A stretch of DNA of 64,000 nt from Xiphydria camelus (lineage: Eukaryota > Arthropoda > Insecta > Hymenoptera > Xiphydriidae), in assembly GCA_963678675.1 (NCBI GenBank), contig OY783192.1, positions 35,061,250 through 35,125,249 on the forward strand. The letters are read 5' to 3'. The position numbers and the translations under genes were made by a program. The stretch's first letter is position 1, and every line of letters begins with the position of its first letter. Below, piece by piece: positions 51,143 to 61,546 of this stretch. The notes under the pieces are model-generated. The model saw only the letters and a program-made list of their open reading frames with translations, was not told the DNA's origin and did no database searches.

Positions 51143-51769
51143 TATTGGTGATATGGCGGCATGGCACCAGCGTTGGCGGAGCTGGGCCAAGCGTTGGCGA
51201 CCGATCCGTCGTGGTGTCGGTTTCTGAAGACACATCAAAGGCGTTGGCCTTGGAGCTGGCGGACGTTGGTATCGTGTCAACACGTTGGCTGCATTGGCCT
51301 AGTATGTGAATAGCTGTCGCACCCGAGGCGAAATTTGAATATTCATTTTGACATTGAAGACACTGCTAATTTTCATTGCACTAGCAGTATGTTCGATTTA
51401 AACGAAGTATTCATGTCCATATTAAAATGGCACTGATTTTAACACTTCTGAGAGACTCTACATAATTCTATTTTCAGTAGTAGCAGGATCAAGTCAGTGT
51501 TTTAGAACGCAAAATTTCTATACTCAATTTAACACTGATGTGTTAAAGATGTATGCGATCTATGTAAACTCCGCAAAAAAAGTATAGGACTACTTTATAG
51601 GTCTGTTAAAAGAATTTAGTAATAAAATTGTTTATATTTGTACGATAAGGATTAAGGGTTTGTCAACAATTAAAGTGACAAATATATTATTTATTTGTCA
51701 ACTTTGCGACTTCAAATTTTTGCAGTGCAGTTGTTCATATTGGCCTGCGTTGAAACAAACTGAATTCCA

Positions 51770-52020
51770 TGTCCTTGCCAGTGCGTTGGCCAGCGCATTA
51801 GCGAACGCATTGGCCAGCGTGTAGAGGAGTTTCTAATGTCCTTGCCAGTGCGTTAACGTTATGCCAATTGGCCAGCACGCTGGCCAGCGCATTAGCGAAC
51901 GCATTGGCCAGCGTGTAGAGGAGTTTCTAATGTCCTTGCCAGTGCGTTAACGTCATGCCAATTGGCAAGCACGCTGGCCAATGCATTGGCGAACGCATTG
52001 GCCAATGTGTAGAGGAGTCA
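51770..52020. repeat. Tandem CCAATGCGTTGG-rich repeats
   Basis: A block with TGTCCTTGCCAGTGCGTTA, GCCAATTGGC, AGCACGCTGGCCA, GCATT(A/G)GCGAACGCATTGG and CCAGCGTGTAGAGGAG occurs about two and a half times with an 87-bp period (from about 51773, 51838 and 51925). The units are internally palindromic. They belong to the same family as 51014-51142. Confidence 0.75.
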
Positions 52021-52349
52021 TTAAGGGGCGTCTAAACGGGCAATATTTTTACTGCAATATGTGGCTGCAATATTGGCAACTTTATCCCAGCCATCATGAA
52101 AACATTTTAATGCAGTATATGGCTCGGCAATATATATTTCGGCAATATTTTCTGCAACAGTATGGCCCATGTTTAAAGGCGCGGCTAAACGGGCGACGAT
52201 ATCAAAAATGTGTAGCTACATATATGGCTGGGACATACTAAAAATATTACCCTAAATTGCATAGTGTGGCTGGTATTGCTGGCAATGTTGCCGGCCACTG
52301 TGTTGCAGCCACATATTGCAGTAAAATATTGTCCGTTTAGAAGGCCCTT
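52021..52349. mobile_element. MITE with about 45-bp inverted ends, TAAACGG motif
   Basis: The left end has GTCTAAACGGGCAATATTT and CTGCAATATGTGGCTGCAA. The opposite strand of the right end reads CTTCTAAACGGACAATATTT and CTGCAATATGTGGCTGCAA. A third copy of the end, AAAGGCGCGGCTAAACGGGC, lies inside near 52174, so one element has inserted in or recombined with another. No coding capacity. Confidence 0.7.
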
Positions 52350-53199
52350 TACACATTGGCGTTGCTCATTCTGCATTGGCCATTTGACGAGGATGGACGT
52401 GGAAACTATCGCAGCCGCGGCAATCTACTTGTACAGCACTTTCTATTTTTAAGACAAAAAAATGACAAGTCATGTAATACATTAAAACGTCAGACGGTAG
52501 GTAACATAAACAAATGTTCGAAACAAAAATTACAAATTTGTGGGCGTCAGACACCCCTTTATCAGTGACCTAGCTGTCTGACGATTTACATAGGTATACG
52601 TACCTACATCATCTGTGACCTTCAAACACAACATACCTATAAATTTTCAGCCGGAGGTACGAATATTTTTTGAGCAAAATTTTTTTCATTTTTGAGTAAT
52701 CTGGCGTGACTTTTGCAGGGCTTCGGAGCAAAATCCCTGCAAATGACACTTCCTGATGGTCCCTCCCATCACCTCAAAAAATTCTAGTCGAAGGTGTTAT
52801 CGTAGTACCTCCGTGGCCGCCATCTTTTAGTATATAATGGCAACTAAGAGTATAGTCTATGGTGTAATTGTCACTGAGGGTTCAGTGGTAACTGTACGCA
52901 GTTCGATTTGTTTACACGATCGAATGGAGATATTGTGTCGCTTTTTACAAAACGCTATAAATCAACTAGTCCAAAAATCAATCCCCCCCCCTGAGAAGTA
53001 TATAAATTTCCAAAAAATTATCATCAAACGAATTTATCGATCAAGCTGCGATGTAACGGAATGGACATGAATGTAACCTATAAAAACTCTTGTCATGGCA
53101 TAAATAAACGAAATAATATTCATATAAAGAAGTTTTACCAGCCGTTGCTTCGAGATTATAAAATTCTATTATTGAAGGGAACTTGAAATTTCGTAAAAA
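52350..53199. other. Upstream region of TSSC4
   Basis: It begins with another truncated GGCCCTTTACACATTGG-type end and then becomes unique sequence. A 77-codon ATG frame at 52837-53070 has no recognised domain and could be an upstream ORF in the TSSC4 leader. An AATAAA occurs near 53102. Confidence 0.4.
52816..52826 (+). promoter_or_regulatory. YY1-like core-promoter motif
   Basis: GCCGCCATCTT is the complement of AAGATGGCGGC, the YY1/pho-type motif common close to start sites of housekeeping genes. It lies 374 bp before the TSSC4 start codon. Assignment as that promoter is inference. Confidence 0.35.
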
Positions 53200-53955
53200 A
53201 TGCATACGTCGAACAACTTCGTATTACACGGTGGCGATACTGCCTTTGCCGATAGACAGAAAGCGTTGTTCGAACAGCTATCGATAGCCGAGAAGCTGTG
53301 TAATAAAGATAAACGAGATTCATCAACGACGTCTTCCGACATGGAAATCGAACTGAATCAATCTGACAGTATGCGAACTATATCGAGACCCAGTCGCAAA
53401 CGAAAGAGCGAAACCAAGCAGTTTCATGGGAAGGAAAGTATTTTCAAACGACCCGACGGCCCGGCACCTCGCACTAATTTCAGAAGTATACCGGACCATC
53501 ATAAAAATCCGCACAAGTGGGTTAAATACAGTTTAGGTGACGTGTCCGTCGCGGACATGTCTGATACCAGTAATGCGCAAGCGGCGTTTTCTTTTCTGAG
53601 AGAACTGAAAGCGCGCAGGGAGAACAAAGAGAGGCAAGAGGACGAAGATATGGAAACGGACTCACCCGTTGCGTCTGAGAGCGCTATCAAGTTCAAACCA
53701 GTTAAAAATAAATCAACGGTTGTATTTAAAAAGTCTAAAGTCTCATCGGAAAAACTTGACGCTGGCCCGATGATCGTTGAACGTGATGACAAACCGGTTT
53801 TTAGGTGCAGCAAGATCATTATGCCAGAATACGTGGTTGGACAGAAACCAAAAAAGAAGGACAGGAAAGACAAGCCTTTCGTCAAAGTAGATCGATCTAA
53901 GCAACTGAAGCTATCGCACTTGGAAGAATTTGAGGGAGAGGAAGGCGAAGATTAA
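53200..53955 (+). CDS. TSSC4: TSSC4 family protein (U5 snRNP / tri-snRNP assembly factor)
   Basis: A single uninterrupted frame of 251 residues. The conserved TSSC4 core spans about residues 82-140: FKRPDGPAPRTNFRSIPDH, then NPHKWVKYSLGDVS, then SNAQAAFSFLRELKARR. The rest is low complexity and highly charged, with a basic patch (SRKRKS, 65-70) that could act as a nuclear localisation signal, a KPKKKDRKDK stretch near residue 215 and an acidic C-terminus EEFEGEEGED. By family knowledge TSSC4 is a mostly disordered nuclear chaperone that binds PRPF19/U5 components during tri-snRNP assembly. The ATG was chosen as the first in frame; upstream stops confine it. Intronless structure could reflect retroposition, but the intact frame and leader argue for a working gene. 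Weak ATTAAA at 54103. Confidence 0.88.
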   Translation: MHTSNNFVLHGGDTAFADRQKALFEQLSIAEKLCNKDKRDSSTTSSDMEIELNQSDSMRTISRPSRKRKSETKQFHGKESIFKRPDGPAPRTNFRSIPDHHKNPHKWVKYSLGDVSVADMSDTSNAQAAFSFLRELKARRENKERQEDEDMETDSPVASESAIKFKPVKNKSTVVFKKSKVSSEKLDAGPMIVERDDKPVFRCSKIIMPEYVVGQKPKKKDRKDKPFVKVDRSKQLKLSHLEEFEGEEGED

Positions 53956-55108
53956 AATTTTTATCGACTGTACTGTAATGAATGAAATTGATTTTAATAT
54001 TTGACTATATTCGTGCGAAAGATGTTTTGCATCGAGACAAGAAACAAATTGAATTGTTTTTGAATTATGATTAATTCAATATGTACATTGTCTATTTGAA
54101 TTATTAAAAATATTACGTTTCACCTCAAAATCAATCATTGATTTTTGTACCTAGCGTAATCGTTTATGTTTATTACAGTTTCAAATTAATCCTCAACTAG
54201 TAATCGCGTCATTATTGGGAACGGCTTCTGCTCCCTGATCTAATCCGGTCCTCCTTCCTCCCTCTTCTCCAAAGGAAAAACTATCCTAAGATCGTGGTTC
54301 ACGCGAGTTATCATTTTCCAGCAAATTCTTTGATGTAGCAGGCATCCATGTACGGCTCGAACACTTATGCGATTAACTCTATTCATCGATTACTTCCAGA
54401 AAATCGCGTGCGAATAAATGCTACTCACTTTACGATCACTTGCCGTTTAGGCGTCTTCTCCCGCCAAGTGGCAAACGCTTCTAAAATGGTTGCTGCGCCA
54501 ATGCGAATGTTTCTGGGAAAAGCCGATTCACGGATTACCGTTTTGCTATAGATTCCTCCATGGAGAGTACTCATCTGCATACGGATCAAATATGAATCTT
54601 ATTCATGATGACCACTAGTACGTTTAATTATCCAAGAAACTCGCGCACAAGTAAATATCGTAAACTTTAGAATTGCTTATTGCATCGACGTCTACTTCTC
54701 CCGCCGCGTACAATTGCCATATTGCTTTCCGCTCATGCGCAGTAAAGCTGTATAACGGCGCAAAATTCAACAGATTAAAAATGCTTCAAAAAAGAAAACT
54801 GTTCCGTCCCACTGAAATAATTGTACAAATGTAATACGAATGATAAAAATAATAAGCAAATGGAAATTATTATAAAAATAATCAATGATTGTTAAGGATA
54901 TATACACTTATATGCTTTTTTTGTTATAATTAATGGAAATTGGCTATGAGAGGAGTTTTACCAAATTATAAGTTAATCTAAAAATTACACACAAATAAAC
55001 AGAAATTTGAGTCGAATACTTTCATATTTCCCGGGTAATCTAACTTATCGCTTGAGCCACGCGAACCGTCTAGTGACGAACATAAATTAAGTCAGGGCTA
55101 GGAGTCAT
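53956..55108. other. Non-coding stretch after TSSC4
   Basis: AT-rich sequence with no recognised gene. A 67-codon frame at 54348-54551 lacks domains or splice signals. Confidence 0.4.
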
Positions 55109-55320
55109 GTGTGACGTTCCGTCACGTTTCTAGTAAAACGACAATCTTTGAACAAGTCCACATGAAACGATAACCTCCATATTTTCCATTGAAAGCTGTC
55201 ACCATAGGTAACACCTTTTGTTAAGGGGGAAGGTGTGACGTTCCGTCACGCTTTCATGGAACGACAGTTCTTTGGACAAGTCTACATGAAGCGACAACCA
55301 TCATATTTTCCGCTAAAGAA
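55109..55320. repeat. Two-copy tandem repeat, 124-bp period
   Basis: GTGTGACGTTCCGTCACG begins at 55109 and again at 55233. Both copies continue through ACGACA(A/G)T, ACAAGTC, ACATGAA(A/G)CGA and CATATTTTCC. The leading motif is itself palindromic (TGACGTTCCGTCA). Confidence 0.75.
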
Positions 55321-55649
55321 CGCGGGGTGTTCAAAGGACTCTCAAATTCAAAGCTCGTGTATTACAAATTCTCGCTATTAGCATATTTCTTTGCGTATAC
55401 TCTAGTAGAACAAAGGTCACTCGAGGGATAAGATGGGATATGATAAGGCCAAGCAGGGGGCTGGAATGTGCTCGCAGTCCCGTACCTTTCGCGGAAGGCT
55501 AATTGCCGGACGATTCCTAGTATGTCACGCGTCACCGAAATCATTCTGCTAATCACCGCCAGCTGTCGGCTACTTAATCCGCTTTACGGAGAAATAGCGA
55601 CGAACTCCGATCCCTGCGTACGCTACGAGCAACCACCGCTTGGTCCCGT

Positions 55650-55860
55650 TAGGTGTGTGACTCAGGGGAGCGTCATCCCTCGCGTTCACACCACTTTGCA
55701 GCCATTTAGAGCGTTCCGCATTGCCCACGCTATCCCCACTATCTAGCTGTTGTAAGATATATAAACCCCAACCGAATACGAGAAGGGCGTAGTGTAGTAT
55801 AGTTTTGTTCTGTGTTCAGTGTAGTATACCGAGCAGTGCCTCTTTATTCATCAGTGTGTT
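55650..55860 (+). mobile_element. LTR-like retroelement fragment, copy B
   Basis: It is homologous to 44790-45000 over GCATTGCCCACGCTATCC, CCACTATCTA and TATATAAA (55759-55766) followed by ACCGAA, then a GTGTAGTATAG-rich leader and AGTGCCTC. An AATAAA follows at about 55870. The TATA box and poly(A) signal order fits an LTR. No coding region of a retroelement is present. Confidence 0.45.
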
Positions 55861-56018
55861 TCTACAGTCAATAAAACCTTGAATCCTGTCGGCAACCTCT
55901 GCATTAACTTCTATCTTGTGTCCTTGAATTTGACCGGAATTCGCGCTACTCGCACGTTTGAATGTAACCCATTCACGCGGTAAAACGATCCTAGCGCCTC
56001 GCGTTTCAAAGCGACCAG

Positions 56019-56252
56019 TAGGCCTATTCTGTAACTTGTTACGATCCGTAACGACGGTTGTCGTTAGCATTAGTCCAATCAGGACCCCCATCACAACGGA
56101 ATACTTGATCCTGATTGGACTAATGCTAACGACGGTTGTCGTTAGCATTAGTCCAATCAGGATCAAGTATTCCGTTGTGATGGGGGTCCTGATTGGACTA
56201 ATGCTAACGACAACCGTCGTTACGGATCGTAACGAGTTACAGAATAGGCCTA
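56019..56252. mobile_element. 234-bp near-perfect palindrome
   Basis: From TAGGCCTATTCTGTAAC (56019) to GTTACAGAATAGGCCTA (56252) the sequence is its own reverse complement with only about one mismatch in the outer arms and a 12-bp asymmetric centre CGACGGTTGTCG near 56136. The inner block GTCGTTAGCATTAGTCC also occurs four times, in alternating orientation. CAG flanks both sides directly, perhaps a 3-bp target duplication. It lies 134 bp upstream of the hop start codon. Confidence 0.85.
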
Positions 56253-56385
56253 CAGGACTGGATTAGACCAGGTCGTAACACATGTCAACCATGTTCTTTG
56301 GCAGAGAAGCATAACCTAAAAAGTGACGCTTGATAGATCCAAAAGTAAACAATAAATTGCAAGGAAAGAATACTTCACCAGAATA

Positions 56386-59300
56386 ATGGATCAGGATAGT
56401 GTAGCAATTATAAGCTTGGCATCTGACTCCAAAGTATTAAATGTCGTATATACTGTTGGATGGACGGCGGAAGATCTCTGCATCAAGGTAAGTCCTTTGC
56501 TTTATTTCTACTCCGCAATTAACGATCGATATCTATATTTTCTGCATCATTTTTTGCAGATTTGCAAACAAATTGGTATTGGCCCGGTAGCGAGGCACTT
56601 ATTTGCTTTGAGAAATCGATCGACCAGACTCTGGTATCCACCAGGTCATAAACTCGAGGGCAGAGAGAAACTCAAATTTGATTTTCGCCTCAGATTCAAA
56701 CCGTCTCGTTTACAAAAATTAAAACAAATCGACGCTAAGGCTTACGATTATTATTTCCAACAAGCTCGCTCAGATGTGCTAGATAATAGGGTGCCAGATA
56801 TTATTTATGAAAAGCATAAAAGAGAATTGATCGGTTTAGGTGTTAGCGACATGTACAGGGTGATACTAGAGAAAGATATACCGCGAGAAATTGTTGAATC
56901 CGATTATAAGAAATATATCCCAAAAGAGTGTATCAAACGACATTCCTTCTTTATCAAAAAACCAATTCACAATGCACTCGCGCGAATATCGGGTCACGAC
57001 GCTTCATACGTGAAGGAACAATATTTAAATCAGTTTGCTAGTATGGCACCAAATTATCCGTATGAAGAATACAAGGCACTCATGGATAGGGGTATTCCTA
57101 ATCCACCATTAAGAGTACTGCTCAGAATAAATTTGGTAGACGTCAAATATTGCGACGTGGAAAATGGTCAATGGAACACTCTTTGTACTATAGAAGACCT
57201 TTGTTTTGTTTCCATAAGGTATTTACAGATGGAAGATAAAGGCAGCGCCTCCCACTTATCAAATGCGACGTAGTTGCATTCTTTTCTCATTTATAAACAT
57301 CTTTTCACGTTACTTTAATTCTCTAAAGAGAAGACGGCACAGTTGAAGTATCCAGAAAAGACGGAATACCATCATACTTGAAATTCGGAACGAATGCCCT
57401 CCTGATGTCCTTCGTTTCCGCGCTCGATGGATATTACAGACTAGCTGTTAAATGGATCTTCAACCTCTGTAGGGACGTCGTTACACCTAGTTTACAAAAG
57501 TTACACAAATTGAAGTGCCATGGGCCAGTAGGGTAGGCGTCTTTATCGAGAATTTATGTACTTAGATTAGGTTTTAGAAGCATATACGCATAATCGACAC
57601 TACAATTTCGCTATTTTAGCGGCGAATTTTCTTACGCGAAGCTCGAAGAGAAACGAGCGAATCGTCCTGGGACCTTTATCCTGCGCGAAAGCGAGACCAA
57701 ATATAACGTTTTCTACCTCGACGCGTGCGGGAAAGACGGAAAACCGAGAACTCGAAAGATAGAACAACTTGGTCCCGAAGATTTTATTTTATCAGACTGC
57801 GTTCAGAGGTATAGATCGCTGAGCCAACTTATCGCGGCGCATCAAGACCCGGAAGCTCAATTGTACCTCAGAGAATGCTTGCCTCCGACGGAATATGACA
57901 AGTCGCCACTGTTAATTTGCGCGGCGGAAGGCGTAGGAAATGACGTCGCGGCGGACGAGGAAATAATAGCGGCTCTTTTGGAAGGCGGACCTCGCTGCAT
58001 TCCACCTCACCAATTACAAGTCTATAAAGCTCAACCCCTCAAAAAGACTACGGAAAATACAGACGGCAGGATATGTTCAACGACGCTTTACAGAGCGATG
58101 TGGCGCGTTGCTAAAGGAAAAAAATTAGAGGCGGTGATAAAGGTCCTGAAGGAGGAAGAATGGAGGTTCACCAGAGAGTTTTTAGAACTTGCTGGCAAAT
58201 GGGGACAGCTCAGATCTGGCGCGCTTGTTAGGTAAATCGCTCGAACTCGAAATAATGAACAGTGATTTACGAGCATAAATCAAATAGGATCGAAGGTAAT
58301 TCATTTTTTTTGCTTGCAAAATTAGGTTGTACGGAATTACAGTGGCACCAGCAGCGGGCATGTTACTGGAGTTCGTACGGCTTGGATCCTTAGATGCTTA
58401 TTTGCGCAAAGAGGCAACCGTAAAAACCGTTGATATGGTGGAAGCTACCGCTTGCCTTGCTACCGCTCTTTGGCACTTGGTAAGCGTACTCCCTCTCTAA
58501 TTCGCAGAAGTAGATCTAATACGATTGTGGCGTACTTCGTCTTGTTGGTTCTAACCCTTACAATTGTACCGATAATTCGTGAGCGCAGGAGGAAAATGGA
58601 GTGGTACATGGAAATATCCGATGTAGGAAACTCCTCGTTCACGCGCATACGGATAACAGCTTCGTCGTTAAGCTAGCGGACCCGGGTCTCTTCTGTTACT
58701 CCCAAGCAGAGTAAGTGATTTTTTGATTTTGTTCTGTATATCCAGTAATCCCCGGGTATGAACTGTTGTGAGAATTAAATCCGAAGCAAATCCTTCGTAA
58801 ACAAGGTGCCCTGTATACGCGACTCTGTGCTTAAAGGTGGTGAGAGAAACGTAAATAAACCTGAATAGCGCTTTATGCGGAAAGACAAGAGAGGCACCAC
58901 TGGGCGCGTAAACAAACACACAGTGAAACTAAGCTTATACAAATAGAAAAAAAAACACCCGTCTTCTCTTCCGCGTATTGCGGATCTCTTGTAGAGTATT
59001 AATTAATTCTAATCGTATATAAGACTCACATCAGGTTTCCCTGTAATTGGGGTTTTCCTTGCATGTATAAATTAATGTTTGAGTTCGTTATTGGGATTGC
59101 GTAGTACTATTTAGGAGTTAAGTTGCATGCTTTTGGGAGATAGTAGTTTGCAGATCTGAGACCTCTCTAACGTATGAAAGAAACTAGACGGTATAGGAAC
59201 ACGCGCATAGAAAAGAGGACGTCAAGAACGACCTGGTCAAAGAAATAGCGACCCCGTGGGTGTTCGAGAGTATAGGTTTTTCACATTTGACTGCAAGTAT

Positions 59301-61059
59301 AGTAACGCTTATCGTATACAGTGTTCATTGGTTGCCGCCCGAGTGTTACGGCAATCCGGAACTCGCAAGGCGTAGTTCGCAGGCCGATGTATGGGCTTTA
59401 GCAACGACGGTGTGGGAAATATTTTCAAGGGCTGGACCAATGCCTACTCATCAAGATATAGATTCCATTAAAAAAGTACATACAATTTTGTAGTTTGGAT
59501 AAATTGGCAAACATTTCAAGCATTAAACGAACGTACGATTTACACGCAGTATTATGCAAGCGGAAAGCGCCTACCGATGCCGAACGGTTGTCCGTCCGGG
59601 GTGTATAAACTTATGAACGAGTGTTGGGGGGGAGCTGGAGGGCCTAGGAAGCAACCGCAGGCAATAATGCGGGATATTAATCAAATCCTGTATCAAGTTT
59701 ATAACTCTCGGAGAACACACGCCTACGCTACTGTTTTCCCTAAACTATTTAACGATTCGGAACATGTGGACGGGAAGGAAGAGAATGACTCGTCGAATTG
59801 CGAATCGCGTGCTAGTAGCCTTTTCACCGACAGAACAAGCCTGCCCTTTGACGATGGAGATGACAGTCAGTATCGATTGACTAATTAATAAGGAGAATTA
59901 ATATACATATATTAATTAAATCGTGATATCCGATAGACGGGGGCGGGTTTGCAGAGTCTTACCCAGAAGCTGAGGAAGAACTCTCTGCTTACTTGGGTTG
60001 GTTAACGGACGCCGGTAACGGTGAAGGCGGTCCCCTCGGTCAAATGCAAGGCATCTTCGAACTGAGCACGGATTGTAACGTTATTCTTCAAGGGCGCATA
60101 GGACAAGGGTTTTACGGCGAAGTTTATCGGGGTACGCTGGAAAGGGATAACAATAAAGACGCCGAACCACAGCAAGTCGCAGTAAAAAAGTTAAAGACGC
60201 GCGCTTCGGATTCCGATCTGCTTGATTTCCAGAGGGAAATTGATATCATGAAGGTACAGAACTTGCAATATTCGATGCTCGGAGTAACCTCGTGTAAGCT
60301 CACTCTCTTTCGTGATATTTCAGACCCTCGACCACCCAAACGTCGTTGAAATTCTCGGAGTGATACCGGAGCCCGAGGTGTGCTTAGTTATGGAGTATGT
60401 AAAGCACGGCTCCCTCCAGAGTTATCTGGCAATTCATCGCGAGAATTTGACGCACAAACGTCTATTAGGTTTCGCGTTAGATATCGCCACCGGAATGGAG
60501 TATTTGGGCAAGAAAAACATAGTGCACCGTGACTTGGCAGCCAGAAATATTTTAGTGGCCGACGAGAATAAAGTAAAGATCAGCGACTTTGGTCTGGCAC
60601 AAGTCACGGGAAATAGCGACTACTACATATTGCAAACCAATAGAGATCTTCCCATTAAATGGTAATACATTATTTTGCAATAGAGCAACTGCCAGTCTTA
60701 CTTTTTCGCGTAAAACTTTAACAGCATCGTAACGCAGGTACGCTCCCGAGTGTTTAAGCGGCGGCAAGTTCTCATCCAGATCGGACGTTTGGTCGTACGG
60801 TGTAACGATGTACGAGACGTTTAGCCTTGGAGAAGATCCCAAGTTGCCCGGTATCGGCAGCGGAAGCGACGGAGAGAGCGAGGGAGGCGCGGAACTTCTC
60901 TCGGCTTTGGAAAGGGGCGCGCGATTGCCGTGTCCGCCCAGTTGCCCTCAGGCGGTATACGTTAAATTGATGTATCCCTGTTGGCATCTGGAGAGTCAAC
61001 AAAGGCCTGATTTCACGACCCTTTGCAACGCTATCGTGGACTTGATGACGCAATATTGA
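56386..61059 (+). CDS. hop: Janus kinase (hopscotch)
   Basis: Eleven exons are modelled: 56386-56487, 56560-57218, 57329-57532, 57620-58231, 58326-58479, 58589-58710, 59322-59475, 59550-59865, 59955-60253, 60324-60661 and 60738-61059 (1093 residues, all phases agree). Domain order is FERM (about 1-320), SH2 (about 322-430, GTFILRES with R344), pseudokinase JH2 (about 500-720, HGN at 584-586 in place of HRD and DPG at 608-610 in place of DFG) and tyrosine kinase JH1 (about 815-1090). JH1 is complete: GQGFYGEVYRG, VAVK with K852, HRDLAARN 942-949, DFG 962-964, activation-loop YY 974-975 and WYAPEC. By family knowledge it binds the Domeless receptor and phosphorylates STAT in the cytoplasm. Length is close to Drosophila Hop. 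The exon 8 to 9 junction is the least certain. It converges on NGLY1. Confidence 0.93.
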
Positions 61060-61546
61060 ATTTGGCTATTCATCATTGCTGGCGATTTCCCCGATGTCTA
61101 GGTCATAAGCCGTACGACAGGTACAAGTGATCATGAAATTGTACAAAACTTTGGCGACTGCATGAACATGCGATCAGTTGTCCTATTTTGAAAATTGTTT
61201 ATAGATCTTTTTGTTACTGCCATTGAAAGTGTGTAACACTGACCGTTATGTATTATATGAAAAGCCGTTGCTTACTACTAATTTTTATGTGTTATCGTAA
61301 TTATTAAATGTTTGAATCAGAACGAAGGAAAAGGTCATTTCGGGCTTCCTTTGGTGACTATTGAGGATGATGTGTCTATGAGGATGATATCTAAGATTGA
61401 TATCTCTACAATTTTTTATTTCAACAGCTAGTATTACCAAATATCTGCGCATTTCTGTACATTATGTATATTTTGTCTATTACCTCATGAATACCCTTGA
61501 AGTTTCATGTAAAAATAAAACGAGTCATTGATGTATCACGAACCTT
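61060..61546 (+). other. 3' UTR of hop and hop/NGLY1 boundary
   Basis: The 487 bp between the two stop codons hold an AATAAA on the plus strand at 61514-61519, serving hop with a 3' UTR of about 480 bp. No minus-strand hexamer lies in this gap. The NGLY1 signal is inside its own last codons. Confidence 0.6.
61514..61519 (+). terminator. Poly(A) signal of hop
   Basis: AATAAA 455 bp after the hop stop codon. Cleavage is expected near 61530-61545, next to the NGLY1 stop. Confidence 0.6.

Noticed and set aside
51014..52020. CRISPR-like array because of regular palindromic repeats
   Set aside because: The repeats are transposon-type palindromes in an intron-containing eukaryotic locus, with repeated spacers and no cas genes.
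59260..59493. Treating the hop segment before 59322 as constitutive coding
   Set aside because: The acceptor at 59321 gives the expected short spacing between DPG and PPEC in JH2. The extension is kept only as a possible alternative splice form.
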